From contig QPMI01000115.1 of assembly GCA_004431415.1 (NCBI GenBank), positions 1-64,000 on the forward strand: DNA of 64,000 nt, read 5' to 3'. Positions 49,780 to 59,100 of the stretch are shown here, in pieces. The stretch's first letter is position 1. Every line of letters starts with the position of its first letter. The translations under genes and the position numbers were made by a program. The DNA comes from Cyanophora paradoxa. Taxonomy: Eukaryota; Glaucocystophyceae; Cyanophorales; Cyanophoraceae. The notes below the pieces were generated by a model, which saw only the letters and a list, made by a program, of their open reading frames with translations, had not been told where the DNA came from and made no database searches.

Positions 49780-50682
49780 TTACATATTACGGGAGAACGG
49801 CAAGTAAACGCCTTCTAACTCTTTTATGACGTTTTTCAATGCCTTCTTTGTCAGATCCTTGTCATCTTGTGTTATCAGTTCAAGAGTCATCGACCAATCA
49901 GTGGTAATATCGGTTTCTACACCATTCCAATACGTGAGACGCACTTTCAGTGTTTCAACTTCTACTTCCCCATTCTGCTCATGCAAGATCATAGAGTTAT
50001 TTGCTGAATCATATTTCAGAAGACTACCTACCGTTTGGTCGATCTCAATTTTAGCAAGCGCTTTATCGTCACTGGTGTTCTTGCTTACGTAATTGCCTTT
50101 GAAGGGGTCAACATGTAGAAGGATGTAAGAATTGAACAGAAGATCAAGTGGTATTACGCTATCGACGTAATGGTTGTAAGTGATTGAACCAATCTCAACT
50201 GGCGCATCAAGTGGAGCGGAAGCGTAACCATTTTCCGAACTTGCAGGTGTAAGATCAGGGAAACCAAGGAAGTTCGCTAAGATCCTACTACCAAATCGTA
50301 GGTTAAATACTGCATCCGACATGAACCTTAGAGATATGGTAACAGGATCGTATGTCACATGGAAATGGCGAGTGTAGGTAGTTCCAACTGCACCATATGA
50401 CTGTGAGGCGAGTTTTGCATTTAGTAGATTCACCAAACTATCTGTTGTGTATGTACCTTTCGTAATAATATTACTTCTGGTCTTAATCACATTTGCAGCA
50501 TCGTAAGTAGATGTAATGAGCGTTCCATTTTCGCTGAGATTGTAGATGTTGTTGAACATTTCGAAATTGGTAACGCGACACGCTTTAACCTTCTGGATTG
50601 CATGGGGAAGTTTGTAAGTAAAGTTTGTTGGGGTTCCATCATCTCGGTCTCTGGAATCAATATTAAGATAATGACGCGTCAT
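49780..50682 (-). CDS. Penton-like minor capsid protein (element A)
   Basis: The 300-residue product starts MTRHYLNIDSRDRDDGTP. The N-terminal (N)(I/V)DSRDR signature followed by a SYKL/FTYKLP-type strand and a VKACRV strand is shared with the element B protein at 44098-45000. These features fit the single-jelly-roll penton proteins of Polinton-like viruses, which occupy capsid vertices. It is divergent from the MCP gene at 50735, with only about 50 bases between the starts, so the two late genes probably share an AT-rich bidirectional promoter. Confidence 0.75.
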   Translation of the reverse strand: MTRHYLNIDSRDRDDGTPTNFTYKLPHAIQKVKACRVTNFEMFNNIYNLSENGTLITSTYDAANVIKTRSNIITKGTYTTDSLVNLLNAKLASQSYGAVGTTYTRHFHVTYDPVTISLRFMSDAVFNLRFGSRILANFLGFPDLTPASSENGYASAPLDAPVEIGSITYNHYVDSVIPLDLLFNSYILLHVDPFKGNYVSKNTSDDKALAKIEIDQTVGSLLKYDSANNSMILHEQNGEVEVETLKVRLTYWNGVETDITTDWSMTLELITQDDKDLTKKALKNVIKELEGVYLPFSRNM

Positions 50683-50734
50683 TCTGTTTAATAATGTAAA
50701 TTAAAAATTTCTTTTCGTATTTTAAACATAAGAC

Positions 50735-51961
50735 ATGGCTCTTACTGGAACGACCCTTAAAGAACTCCTTGTAACTCCCGGATCGGATCAAATTTACCTA
50801 TCACCCGGTCTCCAAATCGGAACCAACCCCAAATACAAACCATTCCTCGAACAAGTCCGTCCACGCGGTAATACCTTTGGGTTTAAGACGACCGCTTACT
50901 TCGATCTCCCACGCAAGCAACTCCTCAGTGGCGTTTCGCTTTATTTCAAAGTGACCACTGGTGGTGGTGTTGCTTGCACTCTTCCCAATGGCGGCGCTTC
51001 ATTCATCAATGAGATCCGCTTCGTACATGGTGGGTTTAAGTACATCATCCCCGGTGATTGGATTACTGTTAATGCCCTGGTTGATACTGATCATTCTACC
51101 ATGGGTAGTCTGCATGCTTCTCTCGGTTTCTTCAAGGAAATTGAACGTGACAGCACCAATGAATCGATGGAGTACATTGTAAGAATTCCCGCGCAATTCT
51201 GGGATGATGCGTATTTCCCTCTTTGCGTTCTGGCGGATATGCCCACGATTGAGGTTGATTTCCGCGATGTTGGAATAGTTGAAGTCCCTGCTGGTGGATC
51301 GGTAAGCATTGCGGACTGTTCACTCATCTGTCAATTTGTTAATATTGCTTCTGCGGAGGCTGAGACTCTGTTAAAGACGGCGAATGAGCAAGGCGGTATT
51401 CGCATCCCTATTACTGAGGTGATCCACAAGAAGACTCGTGCGCTGAAAACTGCCGATGCTGGGGAAACCGTCGAGGTGACGCTTGCTAATGTTTCTGGTC
51501 TGGTTCACAGTATTCTGATGACGGTACGTGAGGTAAATAAACTCAATACTTACACTCACTCTGACTTCTGCGGTCACGTTTCGGATGTTAAAATTGATCA
51601 GTTCCAAATCTTCCACAACAACCGTTCGCTCGATATTTCCAACAAACCAATTAGCGGTTTCCTCTCCGCTATTAATCACATTCCTACTCATTATAAGGGT
51701 GTTACAGTTGGTAATGTCTCTTATGGATTTGAGGCTGGTAATGTTTACGGAATTGTTCTCAGCAAGAGCGGCAAGGATTCCCTACACAACTCCGTCATGG
51801 GATACCAAGATTTCTTCAACTCTTCGAGTTCGTACATGGATCTGACCGTTTCTGGTTGCACTGATGCGGCGCCGGTTCAGGTGGATATTTACGCGCTCCG
51901 TCACAATGTCATGGTTCTCAACGGCTATAACATTTCCACACTGAAAGTTTCCAACTTCTAA
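50735..51961 (+). CDS. Major capsid protein, double jelly-roll type (element A)
   Basis: The 408-residue product aligns in outline with the element B MCP: an early G-x-x-F-x-x-x-x-x-x-DLPR segment (FGFKTTAYFDLPRKQLLSG), a central VSGLVHSILMTVREVNK stretch matching ISGLVYALLVSVRDAD of B, and a C-terminal hydrophobic end (VDIYALRHNVMVLNGYN versus VNVRALMHSFIIVDKDG). These MCPs build the pseudo-hexameric capsid shell. The gene is intact, and its codon use is more GC-rich than its neighbours. Confidence 0.88.
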   Translation: MALTGTTLKELLVTPGSDQIYLSPGLQIGTNPKYKPFLEQVRPRGNTFGFKTTAYFDLPRKQLLSGVSLYFKVTTGGGVACTLPNGGASFINEIRFVHGGFKYIIPGDWITVNALVDTDHSTMGSLHASLGFFKEIERDSTNESMEYIVRIPAQFWDDAYFPLCVLADMPTIEVDFRDVGIVEVPAGGSVSIADCSLICQFVNIASAEAETLLKTANEQGGIRIPITEVIHKKTRALKTADAGETVEVTLANVSGLVHSILMTVREVNKLNTYTHSDFCGHVSDVKIDQFQIFHNNRSLDISNKPISGFLSAINHIPTHYKGVTVGNVSYGFEAGNVYGIVLSKSGKDSLHNSVMGYQDFFNSSSSYMDLTVSGCTDAAPVQVDIYALRHNVMVLNGYNISTLKVSNF

Positions 51962-52096
51962 GCGCGGTTTCGCCCGCGCGCAACGACCGAAGGAATTAAA
52001 GTTCTTTTCTTTCTTTAAAGTAGGAAGCCTGCGAATTGCGTATAGGTTAGCGCATGATTTTGTTTTTTATCTTATTACTGTAACGGACACACAGTA

Positions 52097-52848
52097 ATGG
52101 ATGTAGATTTAAATGATATTCCGGAATTCGACCCGGTAAAAACAGCTAAACTCCTTCGCGTTTTCTCCTTGCCGGACGCAGCAATTCTGGTAAGACAACG
52201 TATTGTAAATATCTACTTTATGAACTGCGGGATAAGATTGATCAGATTGTAGTGTTTAGTTCCACTGCGTTTACCGGTCAGTTCAGAGATATAACGCATC
52301 CTGATAATATATATGAGGAATGGGACGATAATGTAGTAGTGAAACTCATTAGTATGCAAAAGAAACGAATTGAGAACAATGAGAAGCGCAATAGTTTAGT
52401 TATAATACTTGATGATATGATAGGTTCCTCTTTGGATATGCATAATTCCGCTGTGTTATCTAAATTAATAACAACGGCAAGACATTATTCGATTACAGTA
52501 ATAATTAATACTCAACGTTTATGCTCTATTTCTACTACCATTCGTCGTAATGTGGAATTCATTGTATTTTTCAATATTCTTGGGAACGAGAAAGAGTTTA
52601 ACTGCGCTTACGATGAGTATAACGGAGGAATGGATAAGAAGACTTACAAGGAACTACATAGACTTTGGGGTTACAATTACCAAACAGTCATAACTGGACT
52701 GCAAGGGTATGATATAAAGACCTATACCGACCGAGCGATTTTAACAGATGATGATATGAAGGCTTTTCGCAAGTTTGTGAAGCGACGAGCGATAAAAAAG
52801 AGAGTTTCGATACGAATTAGTAACGAGCCAACAACGATAACAGTGTAG
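52097..52848 (+). pseudogene. Genome-packaging ATPase with frameshift (element A)
   Basis: The ATPase is of the FtsK/HerA (A32-like) type, which pumps DNA into capsids. Its start is MDVDLNDIPEF, resembling MVDLEEFN of the B homologue. That frame ends early, and the Walker A sequence FLLAGRSNSGKTT is in another frame, open from 52150 after a TAA at 52147. The second frame continues through Walker B (SLVIILDDM) to the normal end. The shift lies at about 52138-52152, next to a run of five A. The total length (~250 codons) equals the 260-residue B copy. It is either a real mutation or a sequence error. Confidence 0.85.
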
Positions 52849-53109
52849 TTGGAAAGCGCTTTTTACGAGCATTCCGGCGCTTGTTTCAGATTTGAATGGC
52901 GATGATCTGGTGAAGAGTTACGATTATTTCCGTACTTCGGTTGTTCGTGTGTGTATGCTCGTATATATATACTTTTCCCGGAATTCAAAATCATCAAATT
53001 CGACGTCATCGCGTTACCACTGAGCCAACAGTATGATGTCATTGCGTTACATCATCGCATAAACTTTTTTTGAAAGTTTTCATCAGACATCATGTCATTA
53101 CATCATTGA

Positions 53110-53148
53110 GTTACAGGAGTTTATCGCGAACCGATAAACTCCTGTAAC
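53110..53148. terminator. Perfect 17-bp hairpin downstream of A ATPase
   Basis: GTTACAGGAGTTTATCG and its exact reverse complement are separated by five bases. It lies in the gene-free 52849-53226 stretch between the ATPase and the right TIR, in which only short TCATTRCRTTAC-type repeats and this hairpin are seen. It could act in transcription ending or as a protein site; the function is unknown. Confidence 0.6.
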
Positions 53149-53226
53149 TTTTCACCAACTGCTCCGTTTTCAATTCTGAAAACAGATTCGGAATCGTCGC
53201 GACTCGCGACGCCCTCTATACTGTTC

Positions 53227-53579
53227 AAGTATAATCTAAGAAGTCGTGCATGATTTATTTTTATTAAACTTTTGGTTAAAAGTTACTGTGAATCGTGGGA
53301 GACACCGCGCGAAAAAAGACGAATTCTTACTGTGTATCGAGCGGAATCGTGCGGAATCGTGGGAGAAGAGGCATTCTGCCGACTTAACGAAGTCACCGCG
53401 CATAAAAAGATGAATTGGGTCGAGTTAATCGATGAAGTTGTATTATATCGATTGTGAAACCGAAATTATCGATCGTGACACTGAGCCTTACGGTGATTTT
53501 CGATTAGATTCGATGCTGTTACGGTGAATCGTAAGGATCCGCGGATTTAATTGTTGGAGACACCGCGCCAAGCTGAGCT
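53227..53579. repeat. Element A right terminal inverted repeat
   Basis: Inverted copy of 10118-10469. It begins inside with AAGTATAATCTAAGAAGTC and ends outside with CCAAGCTGAGCT. It includes a duplicate of the 3' end of the integrase coding sequence without the rest of the gene. Confidence 0.9.
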
Positions 53580-53585
53580 ACCGAA
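53580..53585. other. Target-site duplication of element A, right
   Basis: ACCGAA follows the right TIR and matches 10112-10117. The right TIR carries one base more than the left under this assignment, hence the 5 or 6 bp ambiguity. Confidence 0.7.
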
Positions 53586-56107
53586 GGTTTTGTATGGGAG
53601 CCTCCCGCTTCGCACGAAGTTTCGCTCCCCCACCCGAAACAGAAACCGAAACTTTGCACTTCGCACGAAGTTTCTCTGACCCGAAACTTCGGGCCGGCAA
53701 CCCTAATGCCACTGGCATGTTGATGTACTGGCGAAAAGTGCCACTGAGTGAGTCCAGTCGCGGGGTCCCACTGGCCACTGGCGCCACTGTGCCCAGCCCT
53801 AGCCGTGATACGGGGAGCTCTCGAGTGTGCCACGGTGCTGCCACGGTGCCACCGTACGTGCTGGCCGGCCGCAGCCTGGCCCGCAGGCGGCCGGCCGTCA
53901 TGCTTTGGCTTGGAGCCTTGGACCCTCATCCGATCATGGGCCTCATGATCATGCCATAAATTGGCCCATAATTATAATGCCGACTCAGGTTTTGGCAGGG
54001 CTTGACATGCTGGCCACCGCGGCCGGCGCCGGCTCTAGATCTGGGGCTCGAGCGCAAATCGGCGGCTCGAGCCGGGCTCGAGCCGGCACCCCTCGAGCCA
54101 CGGCCCACGGGCCGGGCGGCCCGGGGGGCCGGGCCGGCTCGAGCCGGCCCGAGTCCTTACAATATAATATATTCGATATATATAAACAAAACTACATAAA
54201 ATAGCAAGCCGGCTCGCCGGCTCGCGCTGGCTCGCCCGTAGCAAAACCCGAGCTGGCTCGAGCCAGCCGCGATGTGCCTCTAGAGCCGGCTTGATCCACC
54301 CGGCCCGCGTGGTCAGAGGGCCGGCTCGAGCCGTCCGGCCCCTCGGCTCGGCCCGGACCGGCCCGGCTCGGGGCCCAGCCGCGGGGCCGGCAGCACATGC
54401 ATCTGCATATATGCATGGATCTTCTGAAAAGCTCCCGCTCAGTGATCGATCCCGAAGGCTTCGCGATCGAATGCATATGAAATCTCTCCGCGCATCCAAT
54501 CCGGGATAACAGGTGGAGACGTCGACGAAAAATCGTCGAGAATCTCGAGTCGTCGACGAGAAATCTTTGAGAATCTCCGAGAGTCAATTAAGAATTGATA
54601 TCTTGGGGCCCGCCGCCCGGGGAATCCCGAACTAGGAATCTCTGCGCCACCTGTTGAGGTGTGCGGAGACATTTCTCCCCCCCTTAACCTAGAAAAACAC
54701 ACGTGACCTTGAGAAACGATATGGGTACAAAGAACTGTGTGGGAGCAGTCGAAGAGAAGACTCAATTGCCGCAGTGCCGTCATGCATGATGTGTTCATGA
54801 GGTAGCACTAGCAGCACAGCGCGGCCTACATGTACAGTACATGCAGCGCTGCACTGGCGCGCGCGCAGCCAATTTTGCGAAATGTTCTTCCGCCGGATTT
54901 CCGCCAGGTCGGGTCGACCGGTAAAAACAATTAGCTGTGGAGATCCGAATTTTGCGATATCGATAACGATCGAAATAACGGCGGTAATTCGGGGGGGTAT
55001 AGTATATGGAAAGACTCGGAGAGAATTACCGCGGTCCGCGGTACCAAATTACCGCGGTCCGCGGTACCAAATTACCGCGTGTTAACCGCCCTATATACTA
55101 TGATACAAGCCTCAAGTTTTTATCATACACGCTTTCCGATGCATGCCTTCCGTGTTCGAATCGCCCTGCGATGAGAATCACGCCTTCAAATCCCGCCCGT
55201 TCCACATAATTCCGATCGATCATGCCCCACCTTGCCTGTACACGCCCCCACAGTGCTGGAGTAGACTAGAGGCTGTGGCCGGTAATTCACCAAAAAAAAA
55301 AAAAGTTTTTAAAACGCGGTAATTTCAAGTTTGGTCCCGCGGTATTTTGGCCACCCTCGGGCCGGAGTTTCTAATTATAACGCGGTAGTTTATGCCGCGG
55401 TAACTTAGTGCCACACGGTAGCGCTCCGCCGCCCCTCTCTTCGCACAGCCCTAGGATGGCTTAAATTGCCGAGGATTAAAATTGGCGAATTCGCTCAAAA
55501 CCGCGGCATTGCCGTGGCGAGAAATTGCCGGATTCAGGCGTTCGTTCTATGGCGGCCTAAGAAAATCTCTACCCCCGGCAATTAAGCCTCTCGGCAATTT
55601 ACGGCAAAATAAAGCGACGGCTAAATAAGCCATCCTATAGCTACAGTACGTATACTAGTATGTGTACCGATCTGCAGGCCGCTCTGCAATAGAGCCTACT
55701 AACTTAGTAAGCCTAGTGGTCGAGTATCTTAGTAAGCCTAACTTAGCAAGCCGTATCTACTACGGTAGTACTACCTACCTACCTACTAGTATCTACCTCA
55801 GCTTCAAATCTGCCGGGCGGCCCCTACCCTACTAGGCTACCTCAGTAGAGCTCAGATCACCATCACTGAGTCAATTATTGCAAGCTTCAAGGCTTAGGCG
55901 TACTACCGTAGTACGATCACGGTACGGTAAGCGGCGATCGGGGCGACTTGTGTTTAATTTGCATCCCGCAGGGCCGCAGCTCGCCAGGCTCGAGCGATCG
56001 TGAATCTACGTATATACGACCCGGCGAGTACTATAGCTATCATGGTATAGCTAGGGGCCGGCCTGCTAGAGGAAAGCGAGCCCTTCAAGGCTTCGCGCCG
56101 CGGCGCG
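53586..56107. other. Host intergenic DNA right of element A
   Basis: No gene is recognised. It contains TTCGCACGAAGTTTC palindromes (53608-53680), low-complexity GGCTCGAGCC-rich sequence (54000-54400), a GTCGACGA-rich palindromic patch (54515-54560), an ACGCGGTA repeat block (55303-55420), a MITE (55454-55635), and CTAGTA / AGTAAGCC low-complexity stretches (55700-55920). Confidence 0.55.
55454..55635. mobile_element. 182-bp MITE with TA duplication
   Basis: The ends are GGATGGCTTAAATTGCCG and, inverted, GGATGGCTTATTTAGCCG, with ten perfect outer bases. TA flanks both sides (55452-55453 and 55636-55637), as for Tc1/mariner-type elements. It has no coding capacity. Internal sequence is rich in GGCAATT / AATTGCCG strings. 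Confidence 0.65.
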
Positions 56108-59100
56108 ATGTCGAAGGACGCAAACCCTTCCACTTCGCCGCAGAGCCAGTACTTGAAATATAGCTCATCTCTGCAGCAGGACGTGCCTGCTGGACCCATG
56201 GCCATGCAACAGCTCGGCCCGCCAGCTCCCGCATCGGCCGCTCTTCAAATTCATAATGCTCCAAGTGCACACATGCACACGAGCATCGAGACTCGCGCAA
56301 GTGCACCTTTGCCGCAACTCGCGCAGACTTACTCAGCACAAGCCACCGACACGGGTCATCCGTGGATTGACCAGGATGCGATCCAGGTCGAAGTTGTCGA
56401 GCTAGCTACGGACCGCGAGGGGGAGCTACGCGTGCCAGTGCCCTTTAGTTCATCTACACCGAGCTCGCACCCGGCATGTGTTTACGTCGCTGCAGCCTCA
56501 GGTGATTCTTCATCATGATCATGATCATGAGCTGGCCAGTCAATGATTGCTGAATGCAATTGCCGTGGATAACCTCAATATTCAGAGCCTCACAGTGCGA
56601 GCCGTGATTTCAACACAGCTCCGCTGCCTGAGCCTTCTCGGGAGTCTGTCTTGTACTACGATGCGTGCGCTAGTTGCATATGCGTAGATGTGAGACTTCG
56701 CATTTCCCGTACATATAGATTGACAGTGTGCACTTGCGCGTGCAGGTACATCAGCTTTGCGCGCGGGAGCGACAACACTAATGCAAGGACTCTCGTCAGC
56801 GCTATTGAGCAGCAGGGCCTGAAGGTGCGAGGGGGCCAGGCCTATCAAACACATGATTTTCGGAAACTGACGCTCTCCAGTGCTGTTCTGAGAACGAGAG
56901 CGACATTGCCTTTCAGAATATTGTTCATCGCAGGCGCATCTCTGCGAGCATCGAGGGTGCTGAGTGTTTCATCGTTCTGATCTCTGTCGGTATGCAATCT
57001 CTCTGATCTCTCTATGATTTCGAAAACGTTGAGCTTACAAGATTGCACGCGCACATAGATTGGTTCAGGTCAAAGTGCGCTTTTAACCTGGTCGGTTGCG
57101 GTCCGTATATGTTTTTTATTATTTGCACACAGTATGTGCATCACGGAGCTCGAGCATGCGAGCTGGCTCGGAAAGCGCATTGCCTGTGTTAGCTCCACCA
57201 AGAGGCCATCTGCGACAGCCGCTGAGGCGGCAAAGGTCGCGGGAGCAGACGCCTCGCGCGTCGAAGCTGCCCTCGCAATTCTCCGTACGCATGTGGAAAT
57301 CTTTGTTCCGAGTTTCGAAGGTGCGCGCGCACGTATGCTTGATTATGCCTATATAATTTTATAATAGATTAAGAGTGCGCGTTTAGGGGAACGATTTATG
57401 AGTGGCGTCGCTGAACTGGCGATTATCATTCGACCTGATGGCACATCTGGTGAACTCAATTCGCACTTCTGTGCTTTTCGCACTGCTATTATTTAATTCT
57501 TTCTGCAAATGCAAAGTTGTTGAGCCCGACGCGCGGACCCCCATCAAAGCCTTAGACGTGCGCTGTCTACTATTGTAATAGTCGGGTCCCCTTTATCTGA
57601 CTGCAAGCGATTTGCACGAAAAGGTCATGATATCATATCGCCGGTTCGTTGAGAATGATATCCCTGCACCTGAAAGCAGCTGTGGTCCTATCGTGATCGT
57701 GGCTCCTCTACGTGTAATCGAGCAGCCGAAATACGGGCGGTGCGACAACTCGTTAGCACTTGAAGCTTAAGCTTTCAATTGCGCGTGCATGGCTCATGAT
57801 CCTAATTCCAAACTGCCACGGTTCAGAAATGAAAGTCCTATGCAAGATCTTGGAAAGACTGCACATTTCGCACTGGGTCGACGTGGATGGCGCAAATGGC
57901 ATCCTCAAGGGCGTTCAATGGCGCGCACTGACTCAGCTCTGGCCGCGGTGTTCTATACTTACACCTTCATTATTACGTGCCCCAGGGGCAAAGCAATCGC
58001 TGCAGGGATCAAGGGCGCCTCGGTTGTTCTTGTCCTCCTCTCCCCTGACTGGATCGAGTCGACATACTGGTGCGCTCGAGCCTGCATTGAATTTTAAGTG
58101 ACTGTATCTGTGTGATTGAAACTGTTCATGATGCGCAGTATGGATGGTGCGTGCAGTATGCACATGGATGAAGAGTAGAGAAAGAATTAAACCTGTGTCT
58201 ACGTACAGAGTTTGATTATGCATGTGCAAACAAAAAGCGTATCGTCGTGGTTGAGATCGCGCCGATTGAAGAACAACACCTCGCACTTCCAAAGAATGCG
58301 ACTGAGAAGCAGCGCAGCTTCAACAGGTCCAGCGTGTTGCATTAATTCAAGTCCAGTATTTTATTTGGTACTGATGATGTCGATGCAGGCGTCAGCGCAT
58401 GTGTCTGGCTGAAATAAATTCCTGGTCTCCAGAGATCGTCTTCATCCTCAGTTTGATTGTTTTCCTCTGTAACATGTCTGTTGTTTTCAGGCAAAAAATT
58501 CTGTTCCCTCTCTTGTCTGGTCCGCAAGTGGAGATGCTAGGCGATGTCATGGAAAATGTGGAATTCAAGCAATCTGTGATCGAACTGGAGGAAGCTATTC
58601 GGGTCCGGAAATCAATCGATACCAATAAACTCGACCCCCCAATTATTCAAAAACCTGTGCCCCAGTTCGATGCGGAGAAGGCGCGTCTGCACACGCAGCT
58701 CTCGCTACGCGCAGACAAGTACAAGGAAGGTGCGAACGCGAGATCGATAAATACTGAAGTTATGTTCCACATTCATGATCATCACCCTCGCATCGGCGCG
58801 CGCATGTGCAGCTCTTGGGTTTGATGTTGCTGTGCGCTGGCCGGACGCGAAGACCGTGAAAATTGATAAGGTACTGTGACAGGCTCCATGCATTTTCATT
58901 TTATTGTATGCACAGCATGGAAGCAAGTAATATTAGTTACAGATCGAAAAGAAGCAGCGGACAAAAGCCGATGCCTTTCTTCTGCACGGATTTGCGCTTC
59001 AAGAGGCTCGAAAGTGGCTGGAAGAGACGGGTCACATTACCCCCGCCCGCGGAGGTCCGCTTGGTTTCATAAAGAACCTCTTCGGAGTCCAATCTGTGCG

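Larger units (their letters stand above)
10118..53579. mobile_element. Outer Polinton-like virus, element A (interrupted)
   Basis: The element is bounded by ~353 bp TIRs and a short direct duplication of host DNA. Its own sequence is 10118-14489 plus 47069/47075-53579, about 10.9 kb; the remainder is element B. It encodes an RVE-type integrase, a polymerase-like/SF1-helicase replicase, an MCP, a penton-like protein and a packaging ATPase, the hallmark set of Polinton-like viruses. Capsid genes suggest it was once able to form virions. It is now non-functional as read, because B splits the replicase and the ATPase is frameshifted. I see no protein-primed polymerase and no maturation protease in A. 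Confidence 0.9.
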
